NCBI GenBank assembly: GCA_019247135.1
Contig: JAFAPL010000465.1
Location: 1 to 5,181, forward strand
Reading direction: 5' to 3'
Source: Chloroflexota bacterium
GTDB taxonomy: Bacteria > Chloroflexota > UBA6077 > CF-72
Length of the DNA: 5,181 nt
The notes beneath the pieces were generated by a model, which did no database searches, had not been told where the DNA came from, and saw only the letters and a program-made list of their open reading frames with translations. The position numbers and the translations under genes are program-made. How positions within the stretch are numbered: position 1 is the stretch's first letter; the number at the start of each line of letters is the position of its first letter. Positions 1 to 4,885 of the stretch are shown here, in pieces.

Positions 1-464
1 GGCAGCGGCCCGAGCGCGCGCGCCAGAGCGGCGTCGTAGGCGTCGCGGTGGCTTTCGTCACGGCTGGCCAGCTCCGCACGTTCCGCCACGACCTCCACGT
101 CCGCGAGTCCCAGCTGGCTGACGGTCTCGCGCAGAAACGTTGCTTTCTTGCCCACGGACTCGACCAGGGTCACGCGAAGCATTGGAAACGCGATCTTCAG
201 CGGCAGGCCGGGCATGCCACCGCCGCTGCCTACGTCGACGATCTTGAGTGGCTCGCTCGCATGAAGTCGGTCGAGCAAGGGCACGGCCGCCGAGAGCGAA
301 TCGAGGAAGTGACGTGTTTCGATCTCAGCCGGGTCGGTGATGCTGGTCAGATTCGCGCGCTTGTTGCCTTCGCGGAGTGCGGCGCCGAGCTGATCCAGGC
401 AGGCGAGCTGGGCGTCACTGAGACCGATTCCGAGCTGACGTGCGCCATCGACCAGCGCACTCAC
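1..464 (-). CDS. rsmG: 16S rRNA (guanine-N7) methyltransferase RsmG (GidB), 5' part; 3' end beyond the window
   Basis: RsmG is a cytoplasmic SAM-dependent enzyme that methylates N7 of G527 (E. coli numbering) in the 530 loop of 16S rRNA. Seen: translating the minus strand from the GTG at 464 gives 154 complete codons with no stop. The family landmarks appear in order: NLTSI (38-42), RHFLDSL (51-57), the SAM-binding glycine loop VDVGSGGGMPGLPL (76-89), LVESVGKKATFLRE (100-113) and DAALARAL (144-151). Full-length RsmG is usually about 205-240 residues, so roughly the last third lies to the left of position 1. Start choice: the frame stays open above the GTG, but no ATG, GTG or TTG appears in it between 465 and 540, and the GTG gives a normal-length N-terminus. 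The ribosome binding site is weak (GGCGG just before it). The gene diverges from greA across about 107 bp. A plus-strand open frame over the same bases (48-533) is its shadow. Confidence 0.95.
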   Translation of the reverse strand, partial: MSALVDGARQLGIGLSDAQLACLDQLGAALREGNKRANLTSITDPAEIETRHFLDSLSAAVPLLDRLHASEPLKIVDVGSGGGMPGLPLKIAFPMLRVTLVESVGKKATFLRETVSQLGLADVEVVAERAELASRDESHRDAYDAALARALGPL

Positions 465-523
465 ACCGCCGTACTCGGACCCGAACTCAACCTGAATACG
501 CGGAAGCTGCCGAGACCCATCCG

Positions 524-532
524 TATAATTTA
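524..532. promoter_or_regulatory. Candidate overlapping divergent -10 elements for greA and rsmG
   Basis: This is the only AT-only stretch in the divergent spacer (TATAATTTA). On the plus strand it reads TATAAT (524-529), a perfect consensus -10, 42 nt before the chosen greA ATG. On the minus strand it reads TAAATT (532-527), which fits TANNNT and lies about 62 nt before the rsmG GTG. The two boxes share three bases. No good TTGACA-like -35 is visible at 15-19 bp spacing on the plus strand. The promoter role is inferred from sequence and position only. Confidence 0.5.
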
Positions 533-558
533 GGTGACGCGGAGGTTGCAGCCATAAC

Positions 559-563
559 GGAAG
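559..563 (+). promoter_or_regulatory. greA: Candidate ribosome binding site for the greA ATG
   Basis: GGAAG lies 8 nt before the ATG at 572 and supports that start. A stronger purine run, GGAGG at 541-545, sits 26 nt before the ATG, which is too far for it. That run is 8 nt before an in-frame ATA at 554, so a rare ATA start adding six residues cannot be ruled out. Confidence 0.4.
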
Positions 564-571
564 TCGATACG

Positions 572-1357
572 ATGCGCCTGGGCCAGGCAGCGGCGCGCTA
601 TCTCGGGAATTTGCCGGCCGATCAGCGTGATCTGGCGGCGAGTGAGATCAATCGGTTCGTACGGCACATGAGCCCCGAGCGGCCAGTCGCCCAGATCAGG
701 AAGCTCGATGTCGAACGCTATCAGCAATACCTCGCGGACACCGTAGGCGACGCGGCGACACGCGTCGAAGCGCTCAAAGCATTCCTGTCGGACCTCAAAT
801 CCAAGAAATACACGGACACGAACCTCGGTGCTGGACTGCGCGTCCGCCGCAAGGGCGGCTCCGCCCAGGCCCGCAAGGAGGAAGCCGCCGTCGTCGAGCT
901 GACGCGGGAAGGTCTGGATCAACTCAAGAGCGAGCTCGAGCGACTGGAGACCGAAGTTGCGCCCGCCGTGCGCGAGGATCTTGCCGCGGCGTACCAGGAC
1001 CGCGACTTTCGAGAGAACGCGCCATACGACGAGGCGAAGCGGCGCATGGGCGAAGTCCAGGGTCAGATCGAGCGTCTGCGAGGGCAGATCAAGGCGGCGC
1101 GTGTGGTCGAGCGAGAAACCTCGAACGAGCGCGCCGGCCTGGGCAGCCGTGTGGTGCTGCGCGATCTGCAGTTTGACGAACAACTCGATTACACGCTCGT
1201 TGGGCCTGGCGAGGTGGACACGCGCAACCGTCGCATTTCCATCCAGTCACCCGTCGGCAGCGCGCTCAAGGACCGCGGCGTAGGCGAGGTGGTCGAGGTC
1301 GAGATCCCGTCGGGCAAGGCGCACTACAAGATCGAGCGCATCGAACAAGACGATTGA
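572..1357 (+). CDS. greA: GreA-type transcription elongation factor with an extra N-terminal recombinase-like helical domain
   Basis: GreA enters the RNA polymerase secondary channel and stimulates cleavage of backtracked RNA, rescuing arrested complexes. Seen: a 261-residue product, against about 158 for E. coli GreA. Residues 108-261 are a full GreA. The antiparallel coiled coil spans about 110-178, with a tip of RDFRENAPYDEAKRR (144-158) that keeps the acidic pair D145 and E148 (GDLKEN in E. coli). A FKBP-like C-terminal domain follows, with ISIQSPVGSAL (222-232) and VEVEIPSGKAHYKI (241-254). Residues 1-90 are predominantly helical and resemble the SAM-like core-binding domain of tyrosine recombinases (EINRFVRHM, RVEALKAFLSDLKSKKYTDTNLG). 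There is no catalytic recombinase domain. A charged linker (91-107) joins the two parts. Upstream in-frame codons extend the open frame to 440, but the predicted residues there are Arg/His-rich and overlap rsmG antisense, so I reject them. The gene is divergent from rsmG and 77 bp upstream of a small unknown gene on the same strand. Confidence 0.93.
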   Translation: MRLGQAAARYLGNLPADQRDLAASEINRFVRHMSPERPVAQIRKLDVERYQQYLADTVGDAATRVEALKAFLSDLKSKKYTDTNLGAGLRVRRKGGSAQARKEEAAVVELTREGLDQLKSELERLETEVAPAVREDLAAAYQDRDFRENAPYDEAKRRMGEVQGQIERLRGQIKAARVVERETSNERAGLGSRVVLRDLQFDEQLDYTLVGPGEVDTRNRRISIQSPVGSALKDRGVGEVVEVEIPSGKAHYKIERIEQDD

Positions 1358-1422
1358 GGTCCGGGTCGGGCACTCCCGCTCGGTAAGCTGAGTGGATTGG
1401 TTCGGGCACGCCGACCGATCAG

Positions 1423-1428
1423 TATCGT
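1423..1428 (+). promoter_or_regulatory. Possible -10 box 6 nt upstream of the small gene
   Basis: TATCGT matches TANNNT and ends 6 nt before the ATG at 1435, a spacing typical of leaderless transcripts. A TTGGTT at 1397-1402 is a possible -35, but the 20-nt spacer is too long. The purines just before the ATG are a poor ribosome binding site. This is weak on its own; the case rests on the similar arrangement at 4148 and 4871. Confidence 0.3.
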
Positions 1429-1434
1429 AAGAGC

Positions 1435-1743
1435 ATGGCCGAGGGGTCGGCGGCGCCGCGGTTCAGCATCGGTCGCTTTTCTGAAAACGAGCTCGTCTTG
1501 TTCGACGAACACAAACAGGAGAGCTGGATCATCTATCCGCCGCGCTCTCTGTATGACTTCTTGCCCGTCAGGCGGCACTCGAAAAACATCACCCTCGTGG
1601 AGCACCATCCGTGGGCGCCGTTCACGCTCACGCGCGATCACCAGCTGCGGGCGCAGGATGCGTGTCTCGTGCATGGGCTCGCTTGTCCGGCGAATGAAGC
1701 CGTGCAGGCAGCCGTAGATCTCGGGTTCGATCCCTTCGCCTGA
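1435..1743 (+). CDS. Small conserved-looking hypothetical protein, 102 aa
   Basis: I do not recognise this protein. Seen: an ATG-to-TGA frame with strongly G/C third positions, like its neighbours. The product has a mixed hydrophobic/charged composition: FSENELVLFDEHKQESWIIY near residues 14-33, then PPRSLYDFLPVRR, then TLVEHHPWAPFTLTRDHQL, ending in an Ala-rich helix-like tail NEAVQAAVDLGFDPFA. It has no signal peptide, transmembrane segment or recognisable catalytic motif. Two cysteines (about 81 and 88, in DACLVHGLACPANEA) could be functional or incidental. It lies 77 bp after greA on the same strand, with no convincing terminator between them, so co-transcription is possible. A TANNNT box before the ATG also allows its own promoter. 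It converges with glmS across 72 bp (1744-1815), in which I see no strong hairpin plus T-tract terminator. Competing frames over the same bases (plus 1397-1717, minus 1324-1674) are Arg/Ser-rich or low-complexity and look like shadows. Confidence 0.7.
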   Translation: MAEGSAAPRFSIGRFSENELVLFDEHKQESWIIYPPRSLYDFLPVRRHSKNITLVEHHPWAPFTLTRDHQLRAQDACLVHGLACPANEAVQAAVDLGFDPFA

Positions 1744-1815
1744 ATGGCGGCGGTCGCAGGTTTCTACTGTGCCTGGCGCGGTCTCGCTGGCGTGTGTAAG
1801 GACCCGCGGCGAAGG

Positions 1816-3612
1816 CTATTTCACGGTGACGCTCTTTGCCAGGTTGCGTGGCTTATCAGGATCCAGCCCACGGGCGCGAGCCAGGTAATACGCCAGCAAC
1901 TGCGGCGGCACGGCCGTCACGATCGAGCTCGCTTCGCCGACATCCGCGATGCGCACGTGCTCGTCCCAGACGTCGCTCTCGAGTGGCGAGATACCGATGA
2001 TGAACCCGCCCCGCGCCTTGATCTCTTCGGCGCCCGAGAGGATGGCGCGGAATGTCTCGTCGTTGGGCGCGATGACCAGGCAGGGCGTGCCCGGCTCGAT
2101 GAGCGCAATGACTCCATGCTTGAGCTCGCCTCCAGGAAAGCCCTCGGCGTGGATGTACGAGACCTCCTTGATCTTGAGCGCCGCTTCCAGCGCCATCGGG
2201 TAGCTCGGCCCGCGGCCGATGGCGTACAGGTGATCGCAGCGGGCGAATCGCTGGGCCAGGCTCTTCAACTGCTCGGCTCGCTCGTCCTGCAGCAGCGAGT
2301 CGATCTCGTCGGCGGCCGCGCGCACCAGGGCGAGGCCTTCCGCAGGCTCACCCCGCGCCGCGTACGCGCTCATCAACAGCACCGCGAGTTTGGCGGTGAA
2401 GCTCTTGGTGGCGAGGACGCACCGCTCGGGACCGGCCGCGAGCAGGATCGGGTGGTCGACCAATCGGTAGAGACTCGAGCCCTCGACATTGACCAGCGCC
2501 GCTAAACGCGCGCCGCGACGCCGCGCCGCCTTGACGGAGTCCAGCAGGTCGATCGTCTCGCCGCTCTGACTCAAGCCCACGACCAGGCTGCGCGCGTCCA
2601 GGAAGTCAGCCAGGTAGGAAAACTCGGAGCCGACCACGCAGTTCGCCTGACGCATCGCCAGTCGGGAAAACATGTACTCGCCGCACCGCGCCGCATGCGC
2701 GGCGGAGCCACAGCCCACCAGGTGAACCGTGCTCGCGCCGGCGACGTCCTCGGCGAGTCGGCGCGCGTCGGCGTACCGTTCTTCCGCAACGCGCCGCAGC
2801 ACCGACGGCTGCTCGTGGATCTCCTTGGACATGAAATCGGGGTAGCCGTCGAGCTCGGCGGTGGCTTCCTGCCAGTTGATCTGCCAGATACGCGGTTGCT
2901 CGATCGGGACGCCAGTCGCCACGTCATACAGGGTGACCTGGTCCGCGGTCACGAGAGCTGCCTCGCCGTCTTCCACAAAGGCGAGCCGTCGCGTATGGTC
3001 GAGCAGGGCTGACGAATCGCTCGCCAGGTAATTGCCGTCCTGACCCCAGCCGAGCACGAGCGGCGATCCATTCTTCACGGCCGCGATGCACTGGGCCTGC
3101 GAATCGAGCACGCCGATGGCGCTCAGGCCGTCGAGTTTTTTGAACACGCGCATGAGCGCGTTCGCGAGCGCCTCGCAAGCCTCCGCCTCGGGGTCACGCA
3201 GCTCGTCTTCGAGGAGGTGTGCGACCACTTCCGTGTCGGTCTGTGATTTGAACCGATGTCCCCGGCTGAGGAGGTCGTGTTTGAGCTCGGCGTGGTTTTC
3301 GACGATGCCGTTGTGGATGATGGCCAGGCGGCCAGCGCAGTCGAGGTGGGGGTGCGCGTTCGGCTCGGTGACACCGCCATGCGTGGCCCAACGCGTATGG
3401 CCCAGCGCAGCGTGGCTGTTTGACAGAGCGGTGACCGCCTGGCCGATCTTGCCGACGTGTTTTTCGACCAGCAGGTCGGAGGACCGACCGTTGTTTTGAT
3501 GAGCCGCGATGCCCCATGAATCGTAGCCGCGGTACTCGAGCTTTTTGAGTCCAGCCAGGACGAGCTGAGGCGCCTCGTCGCGTCTACCGACGTAACCAAA
3601 AATGCCGCACAC
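1816..3612 (-). CDS. glmS: Glutamine--fructose-6-phosphate aminotransferase (isomerizing), GlmS
   Basis: GlmS converts fructose-6-phosphate and glutamine to glucosamine-6-phosphate and glutamate, the first step toward UDP-GlcNAc for peptidoglycan and other glycans; it is cytoplasmic. Seen: 598 residues (E. coli 609). The N-terminal glutaminase has nucleophile Cys2 in MCGIFGYVG, LEYRGYDSWGIA (25-36), HTRWATHGG (72-80), HNGIVENH (100-107) and QTDTEV (124-129). Two SIS domains follow: CGSAAHA (301-307), LSQSGET (347-353) and ATKSFTAKL (401-409); then GRGPSYPMALEAALKIKE (466-483), YIHAEGFPGGELKHG (486-500) and the terminal NLAKSVTVK. Start: the frame runs 24 codons further upstream, but the GTG at 3612 places Cys directly after the initiator Met, as autocatalytic Met removal requires, and it has its own ribosome binding site. 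The first SIS motif reads CGSA where E. coli has CGTS, so one sugar-phosphate-binding hydroxyl is absent. No glmS ribozyme was recognised upstream. It converges with the small gene and diverges from the ThiE-like gene. Confidence 0.97.
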   Translation of the reverse strand: MCGIFGYVGRRDEAPQLVLAGLKKLEYRGYDSWGIAAHQNNGRSSDLLVEKHVGKIGQAVTALSNSHAALGHTRWATHGGVTEPNAHPHLDCAGRLAIIHNGIVENHAELKHDLLSRGHRFKSQTDTEVVAHLLEDELRDPEAEACEALANALMRVFKKLDGLSAIGVLDSQAQCIAAVKNGSPLVLGWGQDGNYLASDSSALLDHTRRLAFVEDGEAALVTADQVTLYDVATGVPIEQPRIWQINWQEATAELDGYPDFMSKEIHEQPSVLRRVAEERYADARRLAEDVAGASTVHLVGCGSAAHAARCGEYMFSRLAMRQANCVVGSEFSYLADFLDARSLVVGLSQSGETIDLLDSVKAARRRGARLAALVNVEGSSLYRLVDHPILLAAGPERCVLATKSFTAKLAVLLMSAYAARGEPAEGLALVRAAADEIDSLLQDERAEQLKSLAQRFARCDHLYAIGRGPSYPMALEAALKIKEVSYIHAEGFPGGELKHGVIALIEPGTPCLVIAPNDETFRAILSGAEEIKARGGFIIGISPLESDVWDEHVRIADVGEASSIVTAVPPQLLAYYLARARGLDPDKPRNLAKSVTVK

Positions 3613-3621
3613 GTTCTTGCG

Positions 3622-3629
3622 TCCTCTCC
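3622..3629 (-). promoter_or_regulatory. glmS: Ribosome binding site that fixes the glmS GTG start
   Basis: On the minus strand, GGAGAGGA lies 9 nt before the GTG at 3612. This supports initiation directly before the catalytic cysteine, and not at the ATG 24 codons upstream (3684). Confidence 0.7.
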
Positions 3630-3673
3630 GTTGGTGGGATTGGAGCAGGCTGTCCGGCTGAGACACGCTGGGG

Positions 3674-3728
3674 CTGACGTGCACGCGTGAGAAAGCGGGC
3701 CGTCACGATGACGGACCGTGCACGTCAG
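3674..3728. repeat. Nested inverted repeats upstream of glmS, possible operator
   Basis: CTGACGTGCACG (3674-3685) and CGTGCACGTCAG (3717-3728) are perfect 12-bp inverted repeats. Each arm contains the 8-bp palindrome CGTGCACG (3678-3685 and 3717-3724), so the sites are 39 bp apart, close to four helical turns. Between them lies a second perfect palindrome, CCGTCA-CGA-TGACGG (3700-3714). The whole array lies 62-117 bp upstream of the glmS start codon, where a promoter and its regulator site would be expected. No regulator can be named, so the operator role is inference. Confidence 0.6.
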
Positions 3729-3834
3729 GTCGGTTTTGTCGGGCGGTTACCCGCCGCGGTTTGTGCCGCCTGTGACGACCGTGCGAGCCGAGGGTCACCC
3801 GCCGAGTATTTCGAGATCCCCTTCCTCGTCACCG

Positions 3835-4048
3835 GCGCGTCGCATTGCTCGGTTGCCCTCACCCCCCGACCCCCTCTCCCAGCGGGAAAGGGGGAATTAC
3901 TCAAGATGCGGGGGGCTGTGCCCCCTTCGACCCCGACCTTGTGGGATCCGAAGGGACGCAGCCCCTTCGTCCCCGGTAGGTTCGCTCCCCCTCTCCCTGA
4001 AGGGAGAGGGGGCTGGGGGGTGAGGGTGATCCAAGCGAAGCGTCGCGC
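3835..4048. repeat. Long imperfect inverted-repeat (palindromic, MITE-like or REP-like) intergenic element, about 214 bp
   Basis: A core of 171 bp is bounded by perfect 12-bp inverted termini, CCCTCACCCCCC (3856-3867) and GGGGGGTGAGGG (4015-4026). Pairing continues outward with mismatches: 3835-3855 reads GCGCGTCGCATTGCTCGG..., and the complement of 4027-4048 reads GCGCGACGCTTCGCTTGG.... Each half also folds by itself. The right half has a perfect 11-bp stem, CCCCCTCTCCC (3987-3997), loop TGAA, and complement (4002-4012). The left half has a decayed version (3870-3895). Internal hairpins include GGGGGC-TGT-GCCCCC (3911-3925) and GGGACG...CGTCCC (3953-3973), which are themselves related in inverted orientation. 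It has no transposase gene and no clear target-site duplication. Similar C/G-tract palindromes are common multi-copy intergenic elements in some GC-rich phyla, but copy number cannot be judged from one window. Confidence 0.85.
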
Positions 4049-4147
4049 TGGCCTGGCGCTGGAACTATGGCTGTGCTCTCGCCTGCTGCCTTGTGCTGAG
4101 CCGTGGACCTCCTGTCGGCAGCATTCTACGGGCTCGACCGCATGTCT

Positions 4148-4153
4148 TAGAAT
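4148..4153 (+). promoter_or_regulatory. Probable -10 box for a leaderless or near-leaderless ThiE-like transcript
   Basis: TAGAAT is one mismatch from TATAAT and ends 5 nt before the ATG at 4159, so transcription would begin at or next to the start codon. No Shine-Dalgarno sequence lies between them. The -35 region (about 4124-4130) has only a weak match. Confidence 0.5.
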
Positions 4154-4158
4154 GAACG

Positions 4159-4836
4159 ATGGCGGGTGTGCCCAAGTACAGTCTGCCTTCCGCACCGCTG
4201 TTGCTCCTGGTCACCGACCGCACGCGGTACGGCGATCGATCGCTCGAAGACGTCTTCATTCCTGCCCTAGCGGGCGGCGTGAATATGATCGAGCTGCGCG
4301 AGCCGGACATGACCGCGCGCGACCTGCTCGGCGAAGCCGAACGACTTCGTCATCTCGCCCTCGGCGGCGTGCCGCTGGTCATCTATGACCGTGTGGACGT
4401 GGCCGTCGCGAGTCTGGCCGACAGCGTCCACGTGAATTCAGAGAGCTTGCCGGTCCCCGCGGCCAAGCAGGCGGGACGCGGCATTCTGGTGGGCAAAACC
4501 GTCGGCAGCGTTGCCGAGGCGGTCGCCGCCGAGCAGGCCGGCGCGGACTTCGTGGTCGTCGAGCCCGTGTTTTTCAGCCGCTACGCGCTCGGGCGCGAGC
4601 CATTGGGGCCGACGCTGGTGCGGCGCATCAAATCAAAGGTGCACCTGCCTTTGCTCGCGGGCGGCGGCATCACCGCGGGCAATGCGCACCAGGTGATCGC
4701 GGCTGGGGCCGACGGTGTATCGGTCGTGAGCGAGATCGTCGGCAGCGACGATCCGCGCGCGGCCGCGCGCTACCTGGCGACCGCGATGCGGCAGGCGTGG
4801 CAGACGCGGCCGCTCTTGCGCGAGAGCCTGGTCTAG
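4159..4836 (+). CDS. Thiamine phosphate synthase (ThiE)/TenI-family TIM-barrel protein with a divergent active site
   Basis: ThiE couples hydroxymethylpyrimidine pyrophosphate and thiazole phosphate to give thiamine phosphate; its relative TenI tautomerises the thiazole. Seen: 225 residues, the family size, with the (beta-alpha)8 order LLLLVTDRTRYG (14-25), MIELREPD (43-50), LVIYDRVDVA (73-82), ADSVHVNSESLP (87-98), VGKTVGSVAEA (111-121), GADFVVVEPVF (128-138), LPLLAGGGIT (163-172) and AGADGVSVVSEIV (182-194). The phosphate-binding GGGI and GADGVSVVS elements are well kept. The ThiE chemistry residues are not: the loop Lys of REK is Pro49, the Asn of NDR is Tyr76, the GQED-type Asp is Ser96, and the late TxxK pair is missing. 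The TenI catalytic His in GHVF is Glu135. The family assignment is therefore firm, but thiamine phosphate synthase activity is doubtful. The ATG follows a TAGAAT box with no ribosome binding site. A glcD-like gene begins 49 bp downstream. Confidence 0.85.
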   Translation: MAGVPKYSLPSAPLLLLVTDRTRYGDRSLEDVFIPALAGGVNMIELREPDMTARDLLGEAERLRHLALGGVPLVIYDRVDVAVASLADSVHVNSESLPVPAAKQAGRGILVGKTVGSVAEAVAAEQAGADFVVVEPVFFSRYALGREPLGPTLVRRIKSKVHLPLLAGGGITAGNAHQVIAAGADGVSVVSEIVGSDDPRAAARYLATAMRQAWQTRPLLRESLV

Positions 4837-4870
4837 GGCGGTAGCGGGGCTGACGGCCGCTGCGCGGTCG

Positions 4871-4876
4871 TACACT
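4871..4876 (+). promoter_or_regulatory. Possible -10 box upstream of the GlcD-like gene
   Basis: TACACT (TANNNT) ends 9 nt before the ATG at 4886, again the spacing of a leaderless or very short leader transcript. CTGACG at 4850-4855 is a partial -35 match with a short 15-nt spacer. If it is real, the oxidase gene has its own promoter inside the 49-bp gap after the ThiE-like gene and does not depend only on read-through. Confidence 0.35.
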
Positions 4877-4885
4877 CAAAGGGCA

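Larger units (their letters stand above)
3613..4158. other. 546-bp divergent intergenic region between glmS and the ThiE-like gene
   Basis: No gene is supported here. The open frames that cross it on both strands owe their length to high GC and to palindromic C/G tracts. From left to right it holds: the glmS leader with its ribosome binding site; a nested palindrome (3674-3728); about 105 bp without clear structure (3729-3834); a long imperfect inverted repeat (3835-4048); about 100 bp with nothing recognised except a GCGCTGG direct repeat near 4045 and 4056; and a TAGAAT box just before the ThiE-like start. No TPP riboswitch or glmS ribozyme was recognised. Confidence 0.7.

Noticed and set aside
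48..533. Plus-strand open frame of 161 codons
   Set aside because: It is the antisense shadow of rsmG. The minus strand gives all RsmG motifs, while this frame gives no recognisable family.
440..571. N-terminal extension of the greA frame to an ATG at 440
   Set aside because: It would overlap rsmG, is Arg/His/Thr-rich with no family resemblance, and lies upstream of the best -10 box. A transcript from that box could not encode it.
530..1183. Minus-strand open frame of 217 codons opposite greA
   Set aside because: It lies wholly antisense to a clear GreA and shows no family motif. GC-rich codon bias produces long antisense frames.
1365..1394. Short inverted repeats after greA (CGGG-CACT-CCCG and CTCGG-TAAG-CTGAG) as terminators
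   Set aside because: The stems are only 4-5 bp and no T-tract follows, so neither is a convincing intrinsic terminator.
1744..1815. Bidirectional terminator between the convergent small gene and glmS
   Set aside because: Looked for, but no stable stem followed by T-runs is visible on either strand.
3613..3684. 24-codon upstream extension of glmS to the ATG at 3684
   Set aside because: It would bury the catalytic cysteine that must become the N-terminal residue. The GTG at 3612 has its own well-spaced ribosome binding site.
1816..3684. Several frames of 66-253 codons inside glmS on both strands
   Set aside because: GlmS is complete and motif-perfect across the whole interval, so the others are shadows.
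3613..3735. glmS ribozyme/riboswitch in the glmS leader
   Set aside because: No recognisable ribozyme core. The spacer between the palindromes and the start codon is too short for the known structure.
3725..4195. Minus-strand frame with LTPQPPLPSGRGG-type peptide
   Set aside because: This is translated palindromic repeat. Pro/Arg/Gly-rich peptides of this sort are often annotated as spurious hypothetical proteins wherever such elements occur.
3687..4388. Plus-strand 233-codon frame across the glmS/ThiE-like spacer
   Set aside because: It reads through the palindromic C/G tracts and runs into the ThiE-like gene out of frame. It has no family motif.
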